Assembly (NCBI GenBank): GCA_963699495.1
Contig: CAVOUB010000005.1
Coordinates: 496,001-560,000, forward strand
Length of the DNA stretch: 64,000 bases
From: JAIBJN01 sp963699495
GTDB lineage: Bacteria > Actinomycetota > Thermoleophilia > Gaiellales > Gaiellaceae
Direction: 5' to 3'
Every line of letters begins with the position of its first letter. Position 1 is the first letter of the stretch. The translations under genes and the position numbers were made by a program. Below, piece by piece: positions 37,769 to 45,952 of this stretch. The notes under the pieces were generated by a model. That model saw nothing but the letters and a program-made list of their open reading frames with translations. It was not told the DNA's origin and searched no databases.

Positions 37769-38746
37769 TCATTGGTCGCCGAGCTCCTGGTCGATCGTGT
37801 AGAGGGGCCGGCCCTCCACGTCGCGCTGGATCCGGCCGAGGTATTCGCCCACGAGAGCGAGGATGAACCCCTGCACGGCGAGGACGCCCAGCACGAGGCC
37901 GCCGAGGAAGAGGAGGCCCGGGAAGTTGCCCTTGAAGATCCAGACGAGGATGCCCCAGACGGCGACCGCGATAGTGAGCAGCCCGCAGATGGCGCCGATG
38001 ATCACGCCGGCCCACTGGATCGGCTGCGGCCAGAACCCTGCCAGCACGTGCAGTGCGAGCCGGATGAGGCGAAACGGCGAGTAGCGCGAGCTGTCGGCGC
38101 GCGCCTGGTGCGAGAGGTCGACCTCGACGACGCTCGCGCCGGCGGAGAGCACGAGGGCCTTCGTGAACTTCTGCTTGCCGATGACGCCGAGCACGGGCTC
38201 GAGCGCCGAGCGGGAGTATCCGTTGAAGGCGCAGCCGAAGTCGGCGACGTCCGCGCCCGTGAACCTGCGCAGCATGCCGTTGACCATCTTCGACGGGAGC
38301 GTCCGGCCCCACGAGTCCTCCCGGCCCACCCGCCTCCCGCTGGCCACGTCTGCCCCGCCCTCGACCGCCGCGATCAGCCGCGGAAGGTCCTCCGGGACGT
38401 TCTGGAGATCGGCGTCCATCGTGACGACGATGTCCCCCCGGGCACGCACCAGCCCGGCGTGCATGGCCGGGTGCTGGCCGAAGTTCTTCTTGAAGCGGAC
38501 GGCCCGGAAGCGCGGGTCCTCGGCGGCGAGCCGCTCGACGACCGCCCAGGTGCCGTCACGGGAGCCATCGTCGACGACGATCAGCTCGAAGGGCTTTCCC
38601 AGCTCCTCGAGGGTCGCGGTGGCGCGCCGGCAGACCTCCTCGAGCGTCGCCTCCTCGTTGAAGACGGGCACGACGAGGCTGACCTCCGGGAGCGGAGCCG
38701 CGACCGCTCGTGGAGCGGCCTCGGCCACGGGCTTCGGCTCCACCAT
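37769..38746 (-). CDS. GT2 glycosyltransferase, ArnC/DPM1-like with two C-terminal helices
   Basis: The 325-residue product has VVPVFNEEATLEEVCR, IVVDDGSRDGTW, MDADLQNVPEDLPRLI and KMVNGMLRRFTG, then two hydrophobic segments (QWAGVIIGAICGLLTIAVAV and LFLGGLVLGVLAVQGFILAL). This is the layout of enzymes that load a sugar onto undecaprenyl phosphate for use by GT-C transferases, several of which are encoded in this locus. ATG 38746 has TAGCCT 7 nt upstream. Confidence 0.92.
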   Translation of the reverse strand: MVEPKPVAEAAPRAVAAPLPEVSLVVPVFNEEATLEEVCRRATATLEELGKPFELIVVDDGSRDGTWAVVERLAAEDPRFRAVRFKKNFGQHPAMHAGLVRARGDIVVTMDADLQNVPEDLPRLIAAVEGGADVASGRRVGREDSWGRTLPSKMVNGMLRRFTGADVADFGCAFNGYSRSALEPVLGVIGKQKFTKALVLSAGASVVEVDLSHQARADSSRYSPFRLIRLALHVLAGFWPQPIQWAGVIIGAICGLLTIAVAVWGILVWIFKGNFPGLLFLGGLVLGVLAVQGFILALVGEYLGRIQRDVEGRPLYTIDQELGDQ

Positions 38747-38753
38747 CCGCGCC

Positions 38754-38759
38754 AGGCTA
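38754..38759 (-). promoter_or_regulatory. -10 hexamer TAGCCT, leaderless ArnC-like gene
   Basis: Minus-strand TAGCCT lies 7 nt before ATG 38746. Confidence 0.4.
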
Positions 38760-38767
38760 CCACCGGA

Positions 38768-40597
38768 TCAGGTGGATTCCGCGCGCTGCTCGACGCACGC
38801 GAGGTCGAAGACGCGGAAACGCTCGCTGCTCCAGGTCACGCACTCCTCGGGCAGCTGCCGGACGGCGGGGGTCTCGACCGTCCGCAGGAGCCTGCGCACG
38901 TCGGGCGTGAACGGCGCGTAGCCGCCCCAGCCCCTCAGCCGCTGCCGGTCCTCGACGACCAGGTAGTCGGCTCCGTAGCGGTCGCGCAGCGCGAGGATGT
39001 CGCCGACGTCGGCTCCGTACATGGCGCGGATCGCGTCGAACGTCCGCTCGCGGCCCAGGCGCCAGTAGTTCTTCTCCCACACCTGGAAGAGCTTCTTGTT
39101 GATCACGACGGCCCGCTCGGAGACGATCGGCACGCAGTCGAGCTGGGGCGGGTTGCCCGCGATGATCGCGTCCTTCGGCAGGGTTCCCAGGTACTGGAGG
39201 AGCGGGAGGTTCTTGCAGCGGATGCCGTCGTCGTACTCGCTCCCGGCGGCCGCAACCGCGCCCACGAGGACCGTCGCGGCGGCGATCGAGCCTGCCGCCC
39301 AGGCGGCTCGCCGCCGGCCGGCGGCGAGCGCGAGCAGGAGCCCGACCACCAGCGCGACGACGAAGTACGAGACCCGGTCTCGGACCAGCGAGGCCGCGTC
39401 GTCGAAGGAGAGGCGGAGCCCCAGCGGGAAGACGGTCAGCGCCAGGAACGCGACCGCGAGCACCGCGACCACGCCCGCTGCGGCCAGGAGCCAGGGTCTC
39501 GGGCGGCGCTCCGCGAAGCTCTGCCATGTCGGCTTCCACGCGACGGCGATCAGGATCGCGCAGAACGGAACGAGCGCGTACGTGTACCGCTGCGGCAGGT
39601 AGAGGCGGAAGAGCACCGCCTGGGCGAGCGCGAAGAGCAGAAGCGCCGCCCCGGCCATGGCCCAGACCTCGATGCGGAGCAGCCGCGCGTTCCGCGGCCT
39701 GACGGCGAGGAGCACGAGCGCGGCGCACACGAGCAGGCTCCCCGACCAGCGCAGGTTGAAGCCGCTCAGGTTCTGGGAGAGGTACTCAAGCGTGGAGGAG
39801 TTGAAGTACTGCACCTTGCCGCGCTGTCCGAAGTCCGAGTACTGCAGGGCCTCGGCACGCGTGATGATCTCCGGGGAATAGCCGGACAGGCGCGCCGGCA
39901 GGAGCACGGCGACGACGACCGCCACCGTGGACGCGGCCGCCCAGGCGGCGCGGTTGAGGTCGATCCAGCGGGGCCGTTCCCGGTTCAGCGAGGAGATGGC
40001 GAGGATCACGACCCCGACCAGCGCCGCCGACGGGTAGAAGAGCGCGCCGATGGGCGGCACGAGGGCAGCGAAGGCGGTCCGCCGGCGCAGGAGCAGGTAG
40101 ACCGTGAGCAGGACGACAGGGTGGTAGAACGCGCGCTGGTGCCCGCCGCTGAAGCGGTGGATGTCGAGCGGGAGCAGGAAGAGGACCGCCCCCAGCCAGG
40201 CCGCCGGCCGCCAGTCGGTGTGCGCCCGCACGATGCGGAAGAGGAGCCACGCCGAGAGCGGCACGAGCACGAGCGGCATCAGCTCGGCGGCCTGCACCGG
40301 GTCGATGACGTTGCTGGCCGTCCAGTAGAGCGCCCGGAAGCCGTGCGGGATGTACCCCGTCTGCAGCAATCCTTCCGTGAGCGGGTCCTGGAAGAGGTCC
40401 GGGTCCTGGAAGCGGCGCATCCAGTACTCGTGCAGACGAGCGTCCGTCTGGTACGTGAACTCGCCGAAGATGATCCGGTGCTCGGCCCACAGCGTGAACC
40501 CGAACGCGACGACGACGAGCAGCCCGTCCTCGATCCACGGAAAGCGCCTCAGGGCAGCCGCAAGGCGGGTATGGACCGCGTACGCTGGTGGGCTCAG
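38768..40597 (-). CDS. Polytopic GT-C-like membrane protein with no normal start codon
   Basis: The product of up to about 609 residues has about a dozen helices and a C-terminal soluble domain. Its first loop, EFTYQTDARLHEYWMRRF, carries the DAR-type motif of a family of bacterial membrane glycosyltransferase-like proteins. The first ATG in this frame, at 40420, lies inside that motif, so it cannot be the true start. Upstream the frame stays coding-like (a helix, DGLLVVVAFGFTLWAEH) back to a TAA at 40598-40600, with no ATG, GTG or TTG. Five codons further up is an in-frame ATG (40615). A CTG at 40597 follows the TAA directly. A non-canonical start, a nonsense mutation or an error is possible. 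Confidence 0.7.
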   Translation of the reverse strand: MSPPAYAVHTRLAAALRRFPWIEDGLLVVVAFGFTLWAEHRIIFGEFTYQTDARLHEYWMRRFQDPDLFQDPLTEGLLQTGYIPHGFRALYWTASNVIDPVQAAELMPLVLVPLSAWLLFRIVRAHTDWRPAAWLGAVLFLLPLDIHRFSGGHQRAFYHPVVLLTVYLLLRRRTAFAALVPPIGALFYPSAALVGVVILAISSLNRERPRWIDLNRAAWAAASTVAVVVAVLLPARLSGYSPEIITRAEALQYSDFGQRGKVQYFNSSTLEYLSQNLSGFNLRWSGSLLVCAALVLLAVRPRNARLLRIEVWAMAGAALLLFALAQAVLFRLYLPQRYTYALVPFCAILIAVAWKPTWQSFAERRPRPWLLAAAGVVAVLAVAFLALTVFPLGLRLSFDDAASLVRDRVSYFVVALVVGLLLALAAGRRRAAWAAGSIAAATVLVGAVAAAGSEYDDGIRCKNLPLLQYLGTLPKDAIIAGNPPQLDCVPIVSERAVVINKKLFQVWEKNYWRLGRERTFDAIRAMYGADVGDILALRDRYGADYLVVEDRQRLRGWGGYAPFTPDVRRLLRTVETPAVRQLPEECVTWSSERFRVFDLACVEQRAEST

Positions 40598-40645
40598 TTA
40601 GGTAGCTCCGAGCATCGGGAAGGCGAGCGGACGCAAGGGTAACCG

Positions 40646-42328
40646 TTGTCGAGAGTCGTAATCACGCTGCCGGCCTACCGGGCCGAGCACACCCTCGAGA
40701 AGACCGTGGCGGACATCCCGCCGGGCGTCGCCGACCAGCTGATCCTGGTGGACGACGCGAGCCCGGACAACACGGTCGAGGTCGCGCGCAAGCTGGGCAT
40801 CCGGGTCTTCGTCCACGCCCAGAACCGCGGCTACGGCGGCAACCAGAAGACCTGCTACTTCCAGGCGCTCGAGGACGGCGCGGACGTCATCGTCCTCCTG
40901 CACCCCGACTACCAGTACGACCCGAAGGCCGTGCCGCTCCTGATCGCCCCGATCCTCGCCGGCTACGCGGACATGACCTTCGGCTCCCGCTTCGCCGGCC
41001 AGGGCGACCCGATGGGCGGAGGCATGCCCCTCTACCGCTTCCTCGGCAACCGCGTCACGACGACGCTCGAGAACACGATGCTCGGCTCTCGCTTCACGGA
41101 CATGCACAGCGGGCTGCGGGCGTACACCCGCGAATGCCTGCTCTCGCTGCCGTTCCTGCGCTACACGGACGACTTCAGCTTCGACTCGCAGATGCTCGTC
41201 GACGCCGCCACGGGCGGCCAGCGCGTGGTCGAGGTCCCGATCCCCACGCGCTACACGCTCGAGTCGTCCTCGATCGACGTCGGGCGCTCCCTCAAGTACG
41301 TGGCCGAGAGCCTGCGCTATGCGGCCGTCCGCAGCGCCAGGCGCGGGCGCCGGGGCCGGCGCGGCCCTGCCGCGTGGAGCGAGCCGAGGCCGGGGCCGCG
41401 CCTGAGCGGCGAACGGCCGGTCGAGCGGCCCTGCGCCCTCTGCGGCGCGACGGAGCAGGTGCTCGTCTACCCCGCGAACGTCACGGGCACGGTGCTGCCG
41501 GCCGAGTACAGCTGCACGAGCGGCGCCCTGACGCAGCACGACGACATCGTCCAGTGCCGGGCGTGCGGGCTGGTCAGCTCGGTGCCGACCCTCGACGCGG
41601 GCGAGATCCGTGAGACCTACGAGGGCGTGGTCGACAACGACTACCTCACGGAAGAGGAGGGCCGCCGCGAGCTCTTCGACTGGGTGCTCGAGTCTGCGGG
41701 CGGCTACGCGCTCACCGGCCGGAGACTGCTCGAGATCGGCTCCAACCTGGGCCTGTTCCTCGACGTTGCCGGCCAGGCCGGCTGGAACGCGACGGGCTAC
41801 GAGCCTTCCAGATGGGCGGTGAAGTTCGGCCGGGAGCGCTTCGGCGTCGACCTGCGGCAGGGGACGCTCGAGCAGCTGGCGGAGCCCCCTGGGAGCTACG
41901 ACGCCGTGGCCATGCTGGACGTGCTGGAGCACCTGGTCGACCCGCTCGACTCGCTGAGGCGCCTGCGCACAGCACTCGCGCCCGAGGGTCTGCTCACCCT
42001 CTCGACCGTCAACCTGTCGAGCATCCACGCCCGCCTGCGGAAGGAGCGCTGGCCGTGGTTCATCCGGCCGCACCTCCACTACTTCACGCCCGAGACGCTG
42101 CACGCCATGCTGCAGGCGGCGGGCTTCCGGCTCGTGGAGTGGGCGGTCGTCCCGCGGTCGTTCCACGCGTCCTACGTCGCCAACCGGCTCAGCTCGAGCC
42201 TCGGGCCGCTCGGCCCCGCCGCCGTCTCGCTCTCACGCGTCGCCGACGTGCGACTTCCCGTCGGCTGGCTCGGGGACGTCGTCCTCGTCCACGCCCGGCC
42301 CGACGACGGCGGCGGCAACAGCGGCTGA
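40646..42328 (+). CDS. Fusion of GT2 glycosyltransferase and zinc-binding SAM methyltransferase
   Basis: The 560-residue product joins two enzymes. Residues 1-230 are a GT2 core (ITLPAYRAEHTLEKTV, LVDDASPDNTVE, LLHPDYQYDPKAV). After an Arg-rich linker (about 230-255) comes a Cys motif (CALCG...CTSG...CRACG), probably a zinc site, then a class I methyltransferase (LLEIGSNLGLFLDVAG, MLDVLEHLVDPL) like sugar C-methyltransferases and methyltransferase type 12. Such a fusion couples sugar transfer and methylation. The start is TTG 40646 with AAGGG upstream; it diverges from the GT-C-like gene. Its last 96 bp are antisense to the end of the flippase-like gene. Confidence 0.88.
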   Translation: MSRVVITLPAYRAEHTLEKTVADIPPGVADQLILVDDASPDNTVEVARKLGIRVFVHAQNRGYGGNQKTCYFQALEDGADVIVLLHPDYQYDPKAVPLLIAPILAGYADMTFGSRFAGQGDPMGGGMPLYRFLGNRVTTTLENTMLGSRFTDMHSGLRAYTRECLLSLPFLRYTDDFSFDSQMLVDAATGGQRVVEVPIPTRYTLESSSIDVGRSLKYVAESLRYAAVRSARRGRRGRRGPAAWSEPRPGPRLSGERPVERPCALCGATEQVLVYPANVTGTVLPAEYSCTSGALTQHDDIVQCRACGLVSSVPTLDAGEIRETYEGVVDNDYLTEEEGRRELFDWVLESAGGYALTGRRLLEIGSNLGLFLDVAGQAGWNATGYEPSRWAVKFGRERFGVDLRQGTLEQLAEPPGSYDAVAMLDVLEHLVDPLDSLRRLRTALAPEGLLTLSTVNLSSIHARLRKERWPWFIRPHLHYFTPETLHAMLQAAGFRLVEWAVVPRSFHASYVANRLSSSLGPLGPAAVSLSRVADVRLPVGWLGDVVLVHARPDDGGGNSG

Positions 42329-43291
42329 GCGAACCCGGCGTCCATGGCGAAAGCCGTAGACGTTCAGCACGAGCCCGCCCGCGATCAGGAACGGGATGAT
42401 GTTGAGGGCGTGCAGGACGAGCGCGTAGGAGAGCGCCTCGGACTTCGGCACGTCGTAGGCGGCCAGGGCGACGACGGTCGCCGCCTCGAAGACGCCGAGC
42501 CCGGCCGGAGCCGCAGGCAGGGCCAGTGAGAAGCCCGTTGCGATCACGACCAGGAGGCCGGCCCCGGGCGGGAGCCCGAAGTCGAAGCAGAGGGTCACGA
42601 GCCAGAAGGAGAGCGCGAAGAGAAGCCAGGAGACGACCGTGAGCACGAAGCTGACGCCGCCCAGGTGCGCCCGCCGGAGGCCCATGAGCCCCGTGGACAG
42701 GTTGATCGCGGCGAGCTCGAGCCGGCGCTCCGAGAGGAACGGCAGCTTCCCGAGCGGCTTCATGAGGAAATGCAGCGGCCGCTCTCCGTAGACCGTCAGC
42801 ACCACCACGCAGGCCGTGAACCCGATCCCGAGGACGACGGCCACGATCGCGGCCGTCCGTACCCACGTGACCTCGGGCAGCCAGGGAAGGGCGACGAACA
42901 GGAGCAGGAGGAGCGCGAGGACGTCGAAGACGCGCTCCACGACCACCGTCGCGAGCGCTTCGGCCTTCGAGGTCCCGGCGCGGAGGTTGATCGCCCCGAC
43001 TCGGGCGAGGTCGCCCGCCCGCGCGGGCAGCACCGTGTTGAAGAAATGGCCGATGAGCAGGGCCTCCGTCAGCGGCCAGAGCGGCGGGCGCCGTTCGCGC
43101 ACGAAGAGATAGCGCCAGCGCAGGACCCGCACGAAGATCGAGAGCGCCATCACCGCGAGAGCCGGGATCAGCCACCAGTAGTCGCTCGAGCTGAGGGTGT
43201 CCCAGACCTCGGCGAAATCGACGTTTCGGAGGGCGAAGTACGCCGAAACGAGCGTGACGGCCGTGCCGAGCACGGTCATCCTCCACCTCAT
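42233..43291 (-). CDS. AglD/UPF0104-like integral membrane protein
   Basis: The 352-residue product is a second member of the LPG-synthase-TM family, with HFFNTVLPARAGDLARVGAIN and ALPAAPAGLGVFEAATVVAL as the two conserved patches and 8 helices. It may flip or modify lipid-linked sugars. The C-terminal 32 codons overlap the convergent fusion gene. ATG 43291 has TAGCGT 7 nt upstream, and that hexamer overlaps the plus-strand -10 of the eIF2B-like gene. Confidence 0.85.
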   Translation of the reverse strand: MRWRMTVLGTAVTLVSAYFALRNVDFAEVWDTLSSSDYWWLIPALAVMALSIFVRVLRWRYLFVRERRPPLWPLTEALLIGHFFNTVLPARAGDLARVGAINLRAGTSKAEALATVVVERVFDVLALLLLLFVALPWLPEVTWVRTAAIVAVVLGIGFTACVVVLTVYGERPLHFLMKPLGKLPFLSERRLELAAINLSTGLMGLRRAHLGGVSFVLTVVSWLLFALSFWLVTLCFDFGLPPGAGLLVVIATGFSLALPAAPAGLGVFEAATVVALAAYDVPKSEALSYALVLHALNIIPFLIAGGLVLNVYGFRHGRRVRSAAVAAAVVGPGVDEDDVPEPADGKSHVGDA

Positions 43292-43297
43292 TCCGGG

Positions 43298-43304
43298 TAC
43301 GCTA
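43298..43304. promoter_or_regulatory. Overlapping divergent -10 elements (TACGCTA)
   Basis: Plus strand TACGCT (43298-43303) lies 9 nt before GTG 43313. Minus strand TAGCGT (43304-43299) lies 7 nt before ATG 43291. The hexamers overlap by five bases. Confidence 0.5.
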
Positions 43305-43312
43305 ACTGTCGC

Positions 43313-44116
43313 GTGGATGCCGTACTCGCCGCACGCGTCGAGCGGATTGCCGCCGACGAGACGCACGGATCGAGCTGGCTCGCCAAGGAGGCGGTCGCAG
43401 CGGTCGTGGAAGCCGCCCAAAGCGGCGAGGACCCCCTGGCGCTCGCACGCGAGCTCGTCCGCGCCCGCCCGGACGTCGGCGCGATCGCCGGCGCCCTCGG
43501 CCGGGTGCTCGTCTCCGGGCGGACCACGGAGCAGCTCGTGGAGGAAGCCAACGCTCTCATCGGCTCGCGGGAGCGCGCCGCCGCCACGATTGCCGTCCTG
43601 CTGGCGCCCGAGCTGGAGGAGAGGATCGTGATGACGCACTCGGCGTCGGCGACCGCCCGCGAAGCGCTCATCCACGGAAATCCGGGGCGCGTGGTCTGCA
43701 CGGTCTCCGAGCCGGGGGGCGAAGGACGTGCCTTCGCCGAGGAGCTCGCCCAGGCCGGCCTGACGACCGAGGTCGTGGCCGACGAGGACGCGGAGCACGC
43801 GGTCGCCACCGTCCAGCTCCTACTGCTCGGCGCGGACACGGTCTTCCGCGACGGCTCCCTCTTGAACAAGGTCCGGACGAGCTCGCTGACGAAGGCCGCC
43901 GGGAAGGCGAAGGTGCCCGTGATCGTGGCGTCCGAGGTGCTGAAGATCGTCCCCGGCGACCCGCACCAGCCGGACGAGGAGCGCGTCGACCTCACCCCGC
44001 CCGACCGCATCGCGCGGTACGTCACCGAGGAGGGCGTCTTCACGCCGGACGAGATCGGCGCCCTCGTCGACCGCACCCCCTTCCTCGCGGAGGGGTACGA
44101 GCTCCTCCTCGGCTGA
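43313..44116 (+). CDS. eIF2B-alpha-like / ribose-1,5-bisphosphate isomerase-like protein
   Basis: The 267-residue product belongs to the superfamily of eIF2B regulatory subunits, MtnA and R15P isomerase: GADTVFRDGSLLNKVRT matches the GAD..x..DG..NK.GT signature, and VPVIVASEVLKI is the next strand. The isomerases use a Cys in a THCN motif; here the segment reads MTHSASATAREAL, so that Cys is Ser, as in eIF2B-type subunits. The Asp of GAD is kept, and the usual Gly of NKxGT is Arg. Function in a bacterium is unknown; binding of a sugar phosphate or nucleotide is a guess. It sits among glycan genes. Confidence 0.85.
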   Translation: MDAVLAARVERIAADETHGSSWLAKEAVAAVVEAAQSGEDPLALARELVRARPDVGAIAGALGRVLVSGRTTEQLVEEANALIGSRERAAATIAVLLAPELEERIVMTHSASATAREALIHGNPGRVVCTVSEPGGEGRAFAEELAQAGLTTEVVADEDAEHAVATVQLLLLGADTVFRDGSLLNKVRTSSLTKAAGKAKVPVIVASEVLKIVPGDPHQPDEERVDLTPPDRIARYVTEEGVFTPDEIGALVDRTPFLAEGYELLLG

Positions 44117-44146
44117 CGGCACGTGGACTTCCCCGGCGCCCTGCGT

Positions 44147-44152
44147 GACAAT
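44147..44152 (+). promoter_or_regulatory. -10 hexamer GACAAT before the membrane-anchored protein gene
   Basis: GACAAT lies 6 nt before GTG 44159 and helped choose that start; an upstream GTG at 44123 remains possible. Confidence 0.35.
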
Positions 44153-44158
44153 GGTCAC

Positions 44159-44743
44159 GTGGAGGTCGCAGACAGGAACCCCGGCCGACACCGCCCGAGC
44201 CGGATTTGGCAGGTCCTGCTCGCGGCCGTTCTGGTAGCGACCGCAAGCATTCTCGCGGTCGCGCTCGTTCTCCGGAGCGGCATCACCGACGGCCCCCTCG
44301 CCGACGGCCTCGAGGGGCCGTCCCTCCCCAGCGCGGGGGGAGACGCGCTCCCCGGCCAGTTCTTCGACTCGACGATCTTCTCGTCCCAGCTTTCCGGCGA
44401 CGAGGACGCGGTGCTGGACTCGATCGCCCCGGTACTCCCGCCGCCACACGAACTGACCCTTCGCTATGCCTTGCGCGTCACCGGCACACCCGGGGGCTAT
44501 CGCGGCTGGCCGCCTCGCGGAAAGACTGTCCCGGTTCCGGGCGCGCACGTTTCCCCAGGCGAGTACGCGATCATCTGGATCGGGGCCGCGTCGCCCGTGG
44601 AGGGAACCTTCTCGGTGGCGGACTTCCGGCTGAGCTACCACATCGGCTCGCGTCAGTACCAGACCGTCATCCACGATGGGCTACAGGTGCACGTCACGCC
44701 GGGTTGCGCCGTGTGCGCCGAAAGCCCGACAGACCAGCTCTAG
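44159..44743 (+). CDS. Membrane-anchored extracytoplasmic protein of unknown function
   Basis: The product of about 194 residues has one N-terminal helix (IWQVLLAAVLVATASILAVA) and an exported domain with a beta-rich pattern (YAIIWIGAASPVEGTFSVAD, FRLSYHIGSRQYQTVIHDGL) and a C-terminal CAVC motif that could form a disulfide. No enzyme motif is visible. It may be an accessory factor for glycan export. The start is chosen at GTG 44159 because of GACAAT 6 nt upstream; GTG 44123 would add 12 residues. Confidence 0.6.
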   Translation: MEVADRNPGRHRPSRIWQVLLAAVLVATASILAVALVLRSGITDGPLADGLEGPSLPSAGGDALPGQFFDSTIFSSQLSGDEDAVLDSIAPVLPPPHELTLRYALRVTGTPGGYRGWPPRGKTVPVPGAHVSPGEYAIIWIGAASPVEGTFSVADFRLSYHIGSRQYQTVIHDGLQVHVTPGCAVCAESPTDQL

Positions 44744-44749
44744 CCGCGA

Positions 44750-45952
44750 TCAGCCGAGCCAAGCTTCGGCTTCTGCCGCCAGCTCCGCCGCGGTGAGGCA
44801 CACGCCGCCCCGCTCGGAGACGCCGTCCAGGATCCGCTCGTAGAGCCGGTCCCAGCCCGCGGCCGTGGGAGGGTCGAAGCGGTTCGTGTGCCAGAGGATC
44901 GCGAAGCCCCCGCCGCGCTCGGCCGCCTGGTCGAGCAGGGCGAACGCGTGGCCCTCCGCCTGGGCGGCCGTCAGGCCCAGGTACTGCGGCTCGGCCAGGG
45001 TCGTGTCCATGAGCGCGAGCGGGACCTCCACGAGCGGGAGCGGGGCGCCGAGCTCCTCGCTCCACGGCCTGAACGGGTGCGCGATCCCGGCGCGGAAACC
45101 GGGCGCGTCCGCGAAGCCGAGCGACGCGTCGTAGCGGAAGCCGAGGCCGGGGAGCGGGGCGAGGTTCGCCTGCGGGTCGACGCGCAGGAAGTGGTAGCGG
45201 TGGCCGGCCAGCCGGCCGGCGAGCGCCTGCAGGGCCTCGGTCTCGGCCGCGAGCCGGAGGGGATCCTCGGCGCTCGTGTAGCTCCCGTGCAGCCCGACCT
45301 CGGCGCCCGAGTCGAGCAGCGTCTCCACCAGCCGAGGCCGCAGCCGGTCGTAGACCTCGGGCGCGAACCCGTCCTCCTTGTGAGCGTGGCCGGCAAGGAC
45401 GAAGTAGGTGGAGCGCGCGCCCCGCGCTGCCTCGAGCTCGGCGATCCGGCCGAAGCGCCAGTTGGGGTCGGTGCCGCGCAGGCGGTGGACGGGGACGGCG
45501 GCCAGCCCCCGGGCCTCGCGAAGGGCATCGCGCCCGGCTCCGGAGAGAGCCCGGGCGCGGAGGCGTCCGGCCGCGTTCCGGATTCCACGCCTCGTCCAGC
45601 GCCAGGGCCGGTCGACATCATGGGTGAGCGCAACTGCGAACCGTGCCCCTCCCCAGCGCGGTGGCTCGAGCCCCAGCCGCGCCCGCAGGCGCTCCAGCGG
45701 CGGGTCGAGCGGGTCGAGCGCGGATGCGGAGGCCGGGAAGCGCCCGTGGTGGTCACGCGGGCCCCCACGCTCCTCGAGGCGGGCCAGGTGCCAGAAGGCT
45801 TCCGCGAGGTCATCGTCCGACGGCCGCTCCCCCCGCTCGACCTGCTCCCAGGCCGCGGCGCCGTAGGGGACGTCGTCCCCGAGGCCGAGGTCGCGGGCGC
45901 CGAGGGTGTCGAGCACCCAACGGGCACGGCGCTCGGCGTGCTCCGGGATCAC
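44750..45952 (-). CDS. Polysaccharide-deacetylase-like protein
   Basis: The 400-residue product has ALTHDVDRPWRWTRRG near residue 106, where the HDVD acidic pair resembles the NodB metal motif, then FVLAGHAHKEDGF, EVGLHGSYTSAEDP (a HGSY metal-histidine turn), FLRVDPQANLAPL and ILWHTNRFDPP. This variant deacetylase type recurs in actinobacterial glycan loci. Its substrate is probably an N-acetylated sugar of the local glycan. GTG 45952 overlaps the stop of the upstream ATP-grasp gene as GTGA. Confidence 0.83.
   Translation of the reverse strand: MIPEHAERRARWVLDTLGARDLGLGDDVPYGAAAWEQVERGERPSDDDLAEAFWHLARLEERGGPRDHHGRFPASASALDPLDPPLERLRARLGLEPPRWGGARFAVALTHDVDRPWRWTRRGIRNAAGRLRARALSGAGRDALREARGLAAVPVHRLRGTDPNWRFGRIAELEAARGARSTYFVLAGHAHKEDGFAPEVYDRLRPRLVETLLDSGAEVGLHGSYTSAEDPLRLAAETEALQALAGRLAGHRYHFLRVDPQANLAPLPGLGFRYDASLGFADAPGFRAGIAHPFRPWSEELGAPLPLVEVPLALMDTTLAEPQYLGLTAAQAEGHAFALLDQAAERGGGFAILWHTNRFDPPTAAGWDRLYERILDGVSERGGVCLTAAELAAEAEAWLG

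Noticed and set aside
36695..40642. 1315-codon plus-strand open frame opposite rfbB, the ArnC-like and GT-C-like genes
   Set aside because: Composition is typical of antisense frames in GC-rich DNA, while the minus strand encodes recognisable enzymes.
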